Positions 45,554-54,200 of a stretch of 64,000 bases of DNA are shown in pieces. Made by a program: the position numbers and the translations under genes. Position 1 is the first letter of the stretch. Each line of letters begins with the position of its first letter. The stretch comes from an uncultured Spirochaetales bacterium. Lineage in GTDB: Bacteria; Spirochaetota; Spirochaetia; Sphaerochaetales; Sphaerochaetaceae. The stretch is from NCBI GenBank assembly GCA_949282255.1, contig CASDPA010000008.1, positions 1 through 64,000 of the forward strand, written 5' to 3'. The notes under the pieces were generated by a model. The model was not told where the DNA came from, did no database searches, and saw only the letters and a list, made by a program, of their open reading frames with translations.

Positions 45554-46303
45554 TCAAATCCTTGAATCGACTCCAGAAAAGAATTTTTCAAGATCATCAA
45601 AATGCATCAATGCATATTTATCCAACCAGGTATCGCTTTTATTCACGATGACGATATCCGTCCCCTTCTGCACGGAAAGATAAGGAAGGCTTGCTGCTGG
45701 ATTGACTATTAGGCTTGTGCCGAGGACAAGCACCAGATCAGCATTTGAAAAAGCGTTTTCCGCCCTCTGCAGAAGGCTCATGTCAAGGTTTTCCCCATAA
45801 AAAACAATATCCGGTTTGATCACAGAGCCACAATGTCTGCATTTTGGGACTTCCCCTTTTCTTACAATCGGAGAAATCTCCTGATAAGAATAAAACGCAT
45901 GACAATTTGTACAGTAGGCCCTTTCCAAAGTACCATGCAAAGGAAATACCTTTTTCGTCCCGGCCCTCTCATGAAGATAATCCACATTCTGTGTGAAAAT
46001 CCCCATAGATAGCTTTCCCCTATCCTCCATCTTTTTTAATGTATCATGCACAATATTAGGTTTGTATGACTCCATATTGAACCAATACGGGATCGCCCAG
46101 GAATAAAACACATCCGGATGAAGGCGGAAAAACTCAATGGAAACTATCGTCTCCACATCCAATTTGCCATACTTTTTGCTGTAAAGCCCATCACTGCTCC
46201 TGAAATCAGGAATTCCACTCATAGTGGATACCCCTGCCCCTGTCAGAGCGACAATCTTTTTCTTACCAGAAAGAAGTTTTAGAAAATCATCTACTTCAGA
46301 CAT
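45554..46303 (-). CDS. cobB: Sirtuin-type NAD-dependent protein deacylase
   Basis: A 249-residue sirtuin. NAD-binding motifs are ALTGAGVSTMSGIPDFRSSD and TQNVDYLHERAG. The catalytic histidine lies in FPLHGTLERAYC. Four zinc cysteines appear as CTNC and CRHC, and VLGTSLIVNPAASLP closes the Rossmann fold. Sirtuins remove acetyl or other acyl groups from lysines and use up NAD. The start is 8 bases inside the miaB 3' end, behind GGGGGAG. Confidence 0.93.
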   Translation of the reverse strand: MSEVDDFLKLLSGKKKIVALTGAGVSTMSGIPDFRSSDGLYSKKYGKLDVETIVSIEFFRLHPDVFYSWAIPYWFNMESYKPNIVHDTLKKMEDRGKLSMGIFTQNVDYLHERAGTKKVFPLHGTLERAYCTNCHAFYSYQEISPIVRKGEVPKCRHCGSVIKPDIVFYGENLDMSLLQRAENAFSNADLVLVLGTSLIVNPAASLPYLSVQKGTDIVIVNKSDTWLDKYALMHFDDLEKFFSGVDSRI

Positions 46304-47591
46304 TATGGCTCCCCCGGTATGTATTACCGCTTAAATCGGAGAAAGACACTCTGACATAATCCCCTTCCTCTAAAGGAACAGAAGAGGAAAAAGAAACCAT
46401 ATCGTTATGTGCATTCCTTCCAAGATACCTGTCCTTTTCATCCCGGGTCATACCAAGCACGATCACATCGGAGGAAAATGGAAGCCTCTCCTTCTTTATC
46501 TTCTGCGCTCTTTCAAGCTGCTCTGAAATAAGTCTTTCAAGCCTGGCAATCTTGATTTCATCCTCAAGCTGCCCGTCCATTTCCGCAGCCTTTGTCCCCT
46601 CTCTTGGATTGAAGTAATACATGAATGCTTCGGTGCATCCCATGATATCCATCATCGACAATGTCTGTTCATATTCCTCTTCCGTTTCCGTCGGGAACCC
46701 TACCATGACATCGGTCGCCAAAGTCAAATCAGGAATATTTTTTCTCATCTTCTCAACAAGAGCTATGAAATTCTCCCTTGTTGTCTTCCTGTTCATGAGT
46801 TCAAGAATCCTGGTGCTGCCCGCCTGCATCGGAAGATGTATATGCGAGCAGATCTTCTCATTTTGGGCAATAACATTGATAAGATGATCCGAGAAATCCT
46901 TTGGATGTGGTGATTCGAAACGGACAAATTTTATATTGTCCATGTAGTGAAGAATTATTTCCAGCAAAGTTGGAAAATCCACCTCCTTTCCGTTATAGGA
47001 AGCTTTGTAGCTGTTGACATTCTGTCCCAGCAGCGTGATTTCCCGCACATTCTTGCTGTCAAGAAGCCTTATCTCATCAATGATCGAAGGCACATCCCTC
47101 GAAATCTCTCTTCCCCTCACATAAGGGACTATGCAATAAGAACAGAAGTTGTTGCAGCCGTTCATGATGGGAACATAGCTCGACCACGACCCTTGCTTGA
47201 AATACGAAGGCAGGAAAGAATATTTTTCTTCCTCTTCATAGCCATTTCCAAGGATAATGTCCGGTATATCGTTTTTGCTGTTCGTCCCAACCACCTCATC
47301 AACAAAAGGAGCATCATCCTTGAGCTCTTCATGCAGACGCTCAGCCATGCATCCGGTGACAATTATCTTAAGTGCTCCTTTTCTTTTTCTCTTGAGCGCT
47401 CCAAAATATCCCAAACGGCCCCATACACGATTTTCAGCCGTTTTTCTGACCGAGCAGGTGTTTATAATCACGACATCGGCTTCATACGCCTTTTCTGTCT
47501 TTTCCAGTCCTCGTCCGAGGAGGATCACCTCCAACGCGGAGCTTTCAGCCACATTCAGCTGACAGCCATAAGTCTCAATAAGAAATTTCAT
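46296..47591 (-). CDS. miaB: tRNA-2-methylthio-N6-dimethylallyladenosine synthase
   Basis: A 431-residue radical SAM methylthiotransferase acting at A37 of tRNAs. The N-terminal domain has the three cysteines of the second cluster (C10, C46 in INTCSVRK, C81 in VTGCMAERL). The radical SAM motif is NGCNNFCSYCIVPYVRGREI. A C-terminal TRAM domain (VPLEEGDYVRVSFSDLSGNT) completes the family layout. The close relatives RimO and MtaB are less likely given the start KFLIETYGCQLNVAES. The ATG overlaps the folD stop (ATGA). Confidence 0.95.
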   Translation of the reverse strand: MKFLIETYGCQLNVAESSALEVILLGRGLEKTEKAYEADVVIINTCSVRKTAENRVWGRLGYFGALKRKRKGALKIIVTGCMAERLHEELKDDAPFVDEVVGTNSKNDIPDIILGNGYEEEEKYSFLPSYFKQGSWSSYVPIMNGCNNFCSYCIVPYVRGREISRDVPSIIDEIRLLDSKNVREITLLGQNVNSYKASYNGKEVDFPTLLEIILHYMDNIKFVRFESPHPKDFSDHLINVIAQNEKICSHIHLPMQAGSTRILELMNRKTTRENFIALVEKMRKNIPDLTLATDVMVGFPTETEEEYEQTLSMMDIMGCTEAFMYYFNPREGTKAAEMDGQLEDEIKIARLERLISEQLERAQKIKKERLPFSSDVIVLGMTRDEKDRYLGRNAHNDMVSFSSSVPLEEGDYVRVSFSDLSGNTYRGSHNV

Positions 47592-48460
47592 CCCCTTCTC
47601 CTAATTGCTGCCATAAGAGTATTTTCCATAAGCATGACAACTGTCATCAGCCCCACACCCCCCGGAACCGGAGTTACTTTGCATCCTGTGTCCGAAAATG
47701 AATCGTAATCGACATCGCCCACCACTTTATATCCCTTGTCACTTGAAGGATCTGCAATCCTGTTGACTCCGACATCTATCACGACCGCCCCATCTTTCAC
47801 CATGGATGAATCCAAAGTACCAGGCCGTCCTGCGGCAACGATAATGACATCGGAAGCCAAAGTATGCGCCCTGAGATCCGCAGTTTTTGTATTGCATACG
47901 GTCACGGTTGCATCCACACCCTTTTGCATGCACATCATGCTTACAGGCTTGCCAACTATGTTGCTTCTACCGATCACGGTGACATTCTTTCCTGAAAGTG
48001 GAATATCATAATACCTGAAAATCTCCATGATCCCCTTTGGAGTACACGGCTCGAAGCATTCTTGTCCAAGCATGAGGCGGCCTAGATTATATGGAGAAAA
48101 GCCATCCACATCCTTTTCTTTTGCAATGCGGTTTATTATCTTATCGGCATCGATATGCTTTGGAAGCGGAAGCTGAACCAAAATACCATCCACATCATCA
48201 TCAAGATTCAGCCTGTCGATAAGCTCCAACAGCTCATCCTCCTTAAAATCTTCACTAAACCTATAATCAAAATGTACAAAGCCCAGAAGCGATGCCATTT
48301 TGCATTTTGTAGCAACATAACTCTGGCTCGCACCATCATCACCGACAAGAACCACGGCCAAAGAAGGCGCTTTATTTCCTTTATTCACAAACTTTTGCGT
48401 CCTCTCTTTCAGATCTGCAAGCAGATTGTCCTTTATTTTTTTGCAACCCAATCTTTCCAT
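47588..48460 (-). CDS. folD: Bifunctional methylenetetrahydrofolate dehydrogenase/cyclohydrolase
   Basis: A 290-residue enzyme linking 5,10-methylene- and 10-formyl-tetrahydrofolate, the source of one-carbon units for purines and fMet. Catalytic features: SQSYVATKCKMASLLGF (Tyr and Lys), GILVQLPLPKH (Gln and Asp nearby) and the NADP region VIGRSNIVGKPVSMM. The C-terminal VTPVPGGVGLMTVVMLMENT is diagnostic. It is the first gene of folD-miaB-cobB. No clear ribosome binding site lies before the ATG and the promoter is uncertain. Confidence 0.96.
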   Translation of the reverse strand: MERLGCKKIKDNLLADLKERTQKFVNKGNKAPSLAVVLVGDDGASQSYVATKCKMASLLGFVHFDYRFSEDFKEDELLELIDRLNLDDDVDGILVQLPLPKHIDADKIINRIAKEKDVDGFSPYNLGRLMLGQECFEPCTPKGIMEIFRYYDIPLSGKNVTVIGRSNIVGKPVSMMCMQKGVDATVTVCNTKTADLRAHTLASDVIIVAAGRPGTLDSSMVKDGAVVIDVGVNRIADPSSDKGYKVVGDVDYDSFSDTGCKVTPVPGGVGLMTVVMLMENTLMAAIRRRG

Positions 48461-48502
48461 AAGTCTTATTTTTACTTCATTTCAGCCGTTAAAACAATCT
48501 AT

Positions 48503-48531
48503 TTGAATAATAACGGTTAATTGGGTATCAT
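48503..48531 (+). promoter_or_regulatory. Promoter of the outer-membrane protein/lipoprotein pair
   Basis: TTGAAT (48503-48508), a 17-base spacer and TATCAT (48526-48531) are followed by AAAGGAG (48536-48542) and ATG 48548. The start would leave a very short leader. It is divergent from folD across an 87-base interval. Confidence 0.55.
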
Positions 48532-48547
48532 CTAAAAAGGAGTAAAG

Positions 48548-49129
48548 ATGAAAAAGTTTTTATGCATTTTTTCTGCGCTGGTGCTTTTTTCTTCCTTAGC
48601 ATTCAGTGCCCCCTATTATGATACTGGAAGCCAGATATTCACAATCAACGCCGGACCCGTGCTTCCAACATCCCTGACCGGACTTGGAAACGGCGACGAT
48701 ACTATAAGCGGATTTGAAAGACAGAGCGTCGGCGGCTATGGTTCGATATGCTATCAGGTTTTTGCAAATCCTTATTTCGCTCTGGGCGGGGAACTCGGAT
48801 ATCTGTTCAATTTCGTAATCTCAGATGAGGTTTTCACAAGCGTACCGATCCAGTTCAAGGTCACGGCTTTCCCTGTGCAGGGAAATTTCGAGCTGCCTAT
48901 TTCTCTTGGCGTCGGACTCAACTACATCTCATACAACGAAAGCAGCAAGCTCACTGTAAGCGCACAGTTCGATATCGGAGCAAGATACTATTTTTCTGAG
49001 GAATGGGGCGTCGGTCTTCATGTTGGCCTGCAAGTGATCCCCGAATTCTATTTCGGAGACGAAAAAGCGAATTCGAACTTCCTTGCCACCTATCTTCTAA
49101 TCACGCTCTCAGTGGCATACAGGCACTAA
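48548..49129 (+). CDS. Small outer-membrane beta-barrel protein, function unknown
   Basis: A 193-residue exported protein. The signal peptide MKKFLCIFSALVLFSSLAFS is cut before APYYD. The mature part is a run of amphipathic strands with alternating hydrophobic and Gly/Tyr residues (LGGELGYLFNFVIS, LPISLGVGLNYISYNE, VSAQFDIGARYYFSEEWGVG) and ends in a last strand LITLSVAYRH. This suits an eight-stranded barrel of the OmpW/OmpX size. No enzymatic motif is seen. It shares a promoter with the lipoprotein 11 bases downstream. Confidence 0.72.
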   Translation: MKKFLCIFSALVLFSSLAFSAPYYDTGSQIFTINAGPVLPTSLTGLGNGDDTISGFERQSVGGYGSICYQVFANPYFALGGELGYLFNFVISDEVFTSVPIQFKVTAFPVQGNFELPISLGVGLNYISYNESSKLTVSAQFDIGARYYFSEEWGVGLHVGLQVIPEFYFGDEKANSNFLATYLLITLSVAYRH

Positions 49130-49140
49130 GGAGGAATTGA

Positions 49141-50136
49141 ATGAAAAGACTTCTTTTATCTGCATTTGCATTATTGCTGATTCTTGTATCTTGCAATCTC
49201 GATTCAAGCACAGGCATTTTTGAGCAAATATACAACGAAACAGAAAAAAACAATGTCACAGTAAGTTATATGATCGGAAAAGAGAGCGACTCATATTATT
49301 TTTCCACAAAAGAAAACGGCTTAGCAAAAGCATCATCTCCTTTTGAACGCTACAATAAAGTGGAGTTTGTCGATAATCTTGTAGCCAGATTCATCGCGTC
49401 AAACGGTTATGTAATCTGTTCTGACAGAGAAAATGGAAAATATTATGCATTGGCTTTTGTCGGCTCCAGCAAAGAAGAAATTAAGATTACGGCTACAGCA
49501 AATAACATTCCTTCAATTATTGAGGGGGCTTATTTCAATGGCAACCCGGGGACAGGCAAAATGCTGACAGTGATACTTAAATCAACTGATGGAGACTATT
49601 TCTTTTACACCGGCGATCAACCCACGTACAATGCGGAGACGAAATCAGTAGATTTCTCTTCTGCAACACAAATTGAAGGTATTCCCGATTCTTCTGCGCC
49701 TCAGATAATCGGTCCAGGAAAATATACATTCATGACATATATCGAGGACGTCGATCAAACTAAATGGATAATCAATGATATTACATCGGTTGAGTTTTCA
49801 AGCCGGCCGATCCTATGCATCGATGGTCTTGTAATCCTTGAAAACGGCAATACCTACGTTCCTGACAGCTATTCAAATTTCGTAGACGATATAGGGGATT
49901 ATTCGAATTTCACAGGAAACAGAGTTATTGCATCAGGGGTCGATCAAACAGGTAAAATTTATGGAATAACGGATGAATGCTCGTTCAGCTATAATCCTAG
50001 TGCAACTGAAAACGCATTCAAGTACAATCCAGCTACAACAAACTCAATCCATGTCGGCCTTATATTTGACTCAGATAAGATCAAAGTAGCAACAACAGAA
50101 AACGGAATCAAAGAATTCAATACAAGCAGCTTGTAA
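49141..50136 (+). CDS. Lipoprotein of unknown function
   Basis: A 331-residue protein with a lipoprotein signal (MKRLLLSAFALLLILVSCNL, lipobox LVSC). The rest is beta-rich, with SYMIGKESDSYYFSTKENGL and VTFIASNGYVICSDRENGKY-like repeats suggesting a propeller or jelly-roll. I recognise no domain. TAAGGAGG precedes the ATG. A strong terminator follows at 50153-50190, closing a two-gene unit with the barrel protein. The lipoprotein may be lodged in the outer membrane beside that barrel. Confidence 0.7.
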   Translation: MKRLLLSAFALLLILVSCNLDSSTGIFEQIYNETEKNNVTVSYMIGKESDSYYFSTKENGLAKASSPFERYNKVEFVDNLVARFIASNGYVICSDRENGKYYALAFVGSSKEEIKITATANNIPSIIEGAYFNGNPGTGKMLTVILKSTDGDYFFYTGDQPTYNAETKSVDFSSATQIEGIPDSSAPQIIGPGKYTFMTYIEDVDQTKWIINDITSVEFSSRPILCIDGLVILENGNTYVPDSYSNFVDDIGDYSNFTGNRVIASGVDQTGKIYGITDECSFSYNPSATENAFKYNPATTNSIHVGLIFDSDKIKVATTENGIKEFNTSSL

Positions 50137-50152
50137 GGAACAGTAAAAATCA

Positions 50153-50190
50153 AAAAAAGGCTATTGATCTTTAAATCGATAGCCTTTTTT
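50153..50190 (+). terminator. Terminator after the lipoprotein gene
   Basis: AAAAAAGGCTATTGAT (50153-50168) pairs with ATCGATAGCCTTTTTT (50175-50190), 16 base pairs with one G-T, around a 6-base loop. The stem itself ends in U residues on one side and A on the other, so it can act in both directions; on the minus side it would also stop the sugar-permease operon. The remaining 50191-50297 holds no gene. Confidence 0.85.
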
Positions 50191-50297
50191 ACTATATGAT
50201 GCTGTCTACTAAGAACGTTTTATCTGAAAGGATTCTATAATTCTAGCAATTCAGCGGCAGAACACTCTCTCATTGTCCAGTAATAATGCAAAAGAAA

Positions 50298-51167
50298 TCA
50301 CTCTTTCACTCCACCCAGCATCAGTCCAGAAACAAAATGCTTCTGGATGAAGGGATAGATAATTAGTACAGGAAGCATGCCCAAGACCATTACTGCCATC
50401 TTGGTGTTGTTATAAACATAATTCCCTCCGCCCAGCGATTCATCTGATTCAAACATCAAAGATCTGAGGACGACCTGGAGCGTATATTTCCTGCTGTCGT
50501 TTATGAACATGATAACCTCAAAATACCGGTTCCAATAACTTACAAAATAAAACAGTATTACTGCTGCAATGATAGAAACTGAAAGTGGAACGACTATACG
50601 TGTAAGAATTATAAAATCATTACAACCATCAAGTCTTGCTGACTCGATAAGTGATTCTGGTATGCTAGTCATATAGTTCTTAATGATTATTACATTAAAA
50701 GTTGATACAGCGACAGGAATGATTATAGCGGACATCGTATTTATCATCCCTAGTGACCTAACAACAATATAAAAAGGCATTATCCCAACATCAAAAACAA
50801 GGGTGAAGGTCAGAATTTTCATGATGAAATTTCTAGCAATAAGATTTTTCCTTGAAAGAGCAAATCCCATGGGAATCGAGATAGCCATCGACAAAGCAGT
50901 GCCTACCACAGCAACAAAAAGAGAATTCTTAAAGGCTTGCATATAACCACTGTGCAGAACCCGATTATAATTTTGCAATGTAAAAGAATGGGGAATCAAA
51001 AGATATTGGTTTCCCATGACATCAATATCCTCAGCAACAGAAGTGATCAAAACATTCCATATTGGGATTATCACCGACAGGCATACAAGCGCAAGGATGA
51101 TCTTATTGATCACATTGAAAACCTTTCTTCCCGTTGTCTCACGAATGGCCTGATGTTTATTTTTCAT
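50298..51167 (-). CDS. Sugar ABC transporter permease, LplC-like
   Basis: A 289-residue inner-membrane permease of the CUT1 carbohydrate group. Six hydrophobic segments are visible. The cytoplasmic coupling loop for the ATPase (EAA motif) reads ESLIESARLDGCNDFIILTR. The end (PFIQKHFVSGLMLGGVKE) is typical of LplC/YtcP-like permeases. It follows its partner permease by 12 bases. No ATPase gene is adjacent, so it must use one encoded elsewhere. Confidence 0.9.
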   Translation of the reverse strand: MKNKHQAIRETTGRKVFNVINKIILALVCLSVIIPIWNVLITSVAEDIDVMGNQYLLIPHSFTLQNYNRVLHSGYMQAFKNSLFVAVVGTALSMAISIPMGFALSRKNLIARNFIMKILTFTLVFDVGIMPFYIVVRSLGMINTMSAIIIPVAVSTFNVIIIKNYMTSIPESLIESARLDGCNDFIILTRIVVPLSVSIIAAVILFYFVSYWNRYFEVIMFINDSRKYTLQVVLRSLMFESDESLGGGNYVYNNTKMAVMVLGMLPVLIIYPFIQKHFVSGLMLGGVKE

Positions 51168-51179
51168 CTCATAATCCTC

Positions 51180-52094
51180 CTAAAGAATAGGCTCTTCCAG
51201 GAATTTTGCGCTTATCTTGTTTGTTGAGAGAACCAAAATCAAACTGATGATAGACGTAAACATCCCTACAGCAATCGAATATCCAATATCCCCGGCCAAA
51301 ACACCTTCCCTATAAACATATGTTTGCAATACATCAGCTACGTCATATACTGCTGCGTTATACATTACAAGAACCTGCTCAAAAATCATTAAAACATGTG
51401 CAAGATTCAACAGGAGCATGGTGACAATTGTGGATCTCATACTTGGAAGTGTGATGTGATAAAGCCTCTGCCAATGCCCCGCACCATCAATGGTTGCAGC
51501 CTCATAAAGCTGGGGATCAATAGTTGTGAGTGCAGCAATATATATAACGGCACCATACCCCATCTGCCTCCATATATAAGATCCAACTATAATCGAACGG
51601 AAATGATCAGGAGATGCCATAAAATATACAGGATCCTTTCCTAATGCTTTTATCAACATGTTCACAGGTCCATATGATGGAGACAGAAGATTAACAAAAA
51701 TACTTCCAACAACAACCCATGAAAAGAAATAAGGTATATAAATCAGGAACTGGATCGCCTTTTTCGCCCTGAAATTTTTCAATTCGTTAATCATCAATGC
51801 AATGATTAAAGGAACAGGAAAATAGAATACGATGTTCGCAAGGCTGATGATAAGTGTGTTTCTGAAAGCATTCCAGAAAATCACCGATGTGAACAGCCTT
51901 TTGAAATTATCAAAGCCTATGAAGGAAACCTTAGCACGAAAACCATAATCGGTGAATGCCAATCCCAAACTGATCATAGGAAGGTATTTAAATATCAAAT
52001 ACCATAATAATCCGGGAACAAGCATTATAATCAGCAATTTTTGCCGTTTTATTACAACACTTAACGGCTTACTATCCTTTCTTTTTTTATCCAT
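51180..52094 (-). CDS. Sugar ABC transporter permease, LplB-like
   Basis: A 304-residue partner permease. It starts with the LplB-typical LLIIMLVPGLLWYLIFKYLP and carries the coupling-loop motif LYEAATIDGAGHWQRLYHIT. The pattern of two unlike permeases with one binding protein is the Lpl/YtcP branch of CUT1 systems, often used for oligosaccharides. The gap to the GH3 gene upstream is only four bases. Confidence 0.9.
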   Translation of the reverse strand: MDKKRKDSKPLSVVIKRQKLLIIMLVPGLLWYLIFKYLPMISLGLAFTDYGFRAKVSFIGFDNFKRLFTSVIFWNAFRNTLIISLANIVFYFPVPLIIALMINELKNFRAKKAIQFLIYIPYFFSWVVVGSIFVNLLSPSYGPVNMLIKALGKDPVYFMASPDHFRSIIVGSYIWRQMGYGAVIYIAALTTIDPQLYEAATIDGAGHWQRLYHITLPSMRSTIVTMLLLNLAHVLMIFEQVLVMYNAAVYDVADVLQTYVYREGVLAGDIGYSIAVGMFTSIISLILVLSTNKISAKFLEEPIL

Positions 52095-52098
52095 CCAC

Positions 52099-54186
52099 TC
52101 ACTCCTTGTTTATCTTAATCATTGCAACATCTGTTTTTGCAAGGCTGCAGCTGAGGGCATCTTTCTGATGTCCGCCGACAAACAATTCCCATTCGCCTTT
52201 ACGTTCATACCTCTCGCCATCATCGTTGACTAGCGAAAAAAGATCCTCGTCAAGCTTAATGGTCACCCATTTGGATTCACCCACTTCAAGATAGGTTCTT
52301 GTAAAACCACAAAGCCTTGGATTTAAGGGAGCATCATGATCACTGCACCCGATGAAGCAAAACGATATTTCCTCGCCATCCATACCGCCTTTATTTGACA
52401 ACATAAAACTCACGCTCTTGTCGAAATAGGAAGCACAGGAATATTCGAAACGTGTATAACTCAATCCAAAAGCAAAAGGATAAAGAGGTGTACCTTCAAA
52501 ATACCTGTATGTACGCCCTTTCATCGAATATGAGTCATAATCAGGTAACACCGTATCACCTTTATAAAAAGTGACAGGAAGCTTACCTGAAGGGTTGTTT
52601 AAGCCAAAAATAGTTTCGCATAACGCCTTACCTCCAAACTCTCCTGGATACCAAGCCTGAAGCAATGCCTTGACTTGTGGATAGGTATCAACAGCTGGAT
52701 CTAACGCCCCGCCGGAAAGAAGGACGAGGATTATAGGTTTTCCTACCTTTGCAACTGAATCCAAAAGTTTTCTTTGAGGTTTGGGCAAAAAAAGATCCTT
52801 CTTGTCGCCTGCAATCCCTCCGTTTCCATCGTCATGCATCTCACCCTCTACCGTCTCATCGAGACCAAGACACAAAACAACAGCATCGGATAATTCTGCA
52901 ACGGTTACAGCTTCGGCGATACGGTCATCTTCCAAAGCAAGACGCTCAACCTTATCCTTAATCAGGGCACACCCTTGGGAATAATAAACATATTCATCAC
53001 CCAATATGCTTCTGAACCCTTCAAGGATCGTGCAATACCGGGCGGATGTACCATGATAATTTCCATGCAAAGCGGCAATCGAATCCGCATTCGGTCCTAT
53101 TATTCCGATTTTAGGCCGCTTCTCTAATGAAAGAGGAAGAAGCCCGTCATTCTTCAACAAGACGATCGACTTTCTTGACGCAGATAAAGAGGCGTTTTCA
53201 TGCTCTTTGGAAAAGATTGCAGAAAAATCAATATCGTCATATTCATTTTTACCATCAAAGAGTCCAAGCTCGAAGCGCGTTGTAAATACGCGTTCGCATG
53301 CCTTTTTTACGGTTTGTTTGCTTATAAGCCCCTTTTGCACCGCCTTTTCAAGAAAATTATACGTGCATCCGCAATTTAAATCACATCCACAATTGATGGC
53401 AAGAGCGGCAGACTCCTCAGGTGTTTTTGTAATTTTATGCTGTTCATGAAAATCACGTATAGCCCAGCAGTCCGAGATGAACATGCCCTTGAACCCCCAT
53501 TTTCCCCTTATAAGGCTCTCGATCAGGCTTGTACCGCAGCATGGCTGTCCGTTAAGCATGCTGTAGGCTCCCATAACTGCATTGACATCTGCCTTTTCAA
53601 TTGCGGCTTTAAATGCAGGAAAATAGGTTTCTTCCAAATCCTTGCATGACACTTCGGCGTTGAAATGGTGTCTTTCCGGCTCCGGACCACTATGGGCTGC
53701 AAAATGCTTCACGCAGGCTGCGGTCTTCAATACGCCGCCTTCCCCTTGAAGCCCTTTTATATATGCCGTGGCCAACACGGAGGAAAGATACGGATCCTCA
53801 CCATAAGTTTCCTGCCCCCTTCCCCATCTCGGGTCACGGAAAATATTGACATTGGGCGACCACACAGTCAGCCCCTTGTAGATTCCTCTGTCGCCTTTTG
53901 AAGAATGGGCATTGTATTTTGCACGCTGCTCACTAGCGACGACAGAGCCTATGTATTTCAAAAAAGAAGGGTCGAACATGGCGGCAAGACCAATCGCTTG
54001 TGGAAAGACCGTTGCAGTACCGGATCTTGCGGCACCGTGCAACGCCTCATTCCACCAGTTATATGCCGGTATGTTCAACCTGCTTATGGCAGGGCTGTCA
54101 TATAAAAGCTGGGAACACATTTCCTTAAGGCTCATCTTCGCAACAAGCTCTTTGGCCTTTTTTACACAATCATCATGATCAGCCAT
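52099..54186 (-). CDS. Glycoside hydrolase family 3 enzyme (beta-xylosidase or beta-glucosidase type)
   Basis: A 695-residue GH3 hydrolase. The N-terminal barrel has YNWWNEALHGAARSGTATVF, VWSPNVNIFRDPRWGRGQET, YGEDPYL and KHFAAHSGPEPERHHF. The nucleophile Asp lies in MFISDCWAIRDFHEQH. The alpha/beta sandwich (ISLIV-like RKSIVLLKNDGLLPL, IGIIGPNADS) and a C-terminal fibronectin-III-like domain follow. The WWNEALHG and GRGQETYGEDP motifs are those of the xylosidase/arabinosidase branch. There is no signal peptide, so it probably cleaves imported oligosaccharides in the cytoplasm. It lies between the binding-protein and permease genes. Confidence 0.93.
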   Translation of the reverse strand: MADHDDCVKKAKELVAKMSLKEMCSQLLYDSPAISRLNIPAYNWWNEALHGAARSGTATVFPQAIGLAAMFDPSFLKYIGSVVASEQRAKYNAHSSKGDRGIYKGLTVWSPNVNIFRDPRWGRGQETYGEDPYLSSVLATAYIKGLQGEGGVLKTAACVKHFAAHSGPEPERHHFNAEVSCKDLEETYFPAFKAAIEKADVNAVMGAYSMLNGQPCCGTSLIESLIRGKWGFKGMFISDCWAIRDFHEQHKITKTPEESAALAINCGCDLNCGCTYNFLEKAVQKGLISKQTVKKACERVFTTRFELGLFDGKNEYDDIDFSAIFSKEHENASLSASRKSIVLLKNDGLLPLSLEKRPKIGIIGPNADSIAALHGNYHGTSARYCTILEGFRSILGDEYVYYSQGCALIKDKVERLALEDDRIAEAVTVAELSDAVVLCLGLDETVEGEMHDDGNGGIAGDKKDLFLPKPQRKLLDSVAKVGKPIILVLLSGGALDPAVDTYPQVKALLQAWYPGEFGGKALCETIFGLNNPSGKLPVTFYKGDTVLPDYDSYSMKGRTYRYFEGTPLYPFAFGLSYTRFEYSCASYFDKSVSFMLSNKGGMDGEEISFCFIGCSDHDAPLNPRLCGFTRTYLEVGESKWVTIKLDEDLFSLVNDDGERYERKGEWELFVGGHQKDALSCSLAKTDVAMIKINKE

Positions 54187-54200
54187 GCCAAAACCTCAAA

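Noticed and set aside
46947-47708. Open frame of 253 codons on the plus strand
   Set aside because: It is antisense to miaB and folD, with no domain and no ribosome binding site.
48482-48515. CCGTTA/TAACGG repeat between folD and the barrel protein
   Set aside because: Six-base arms in A/T-rich DNA are weak evidence, and no matching site occurs at the other end.
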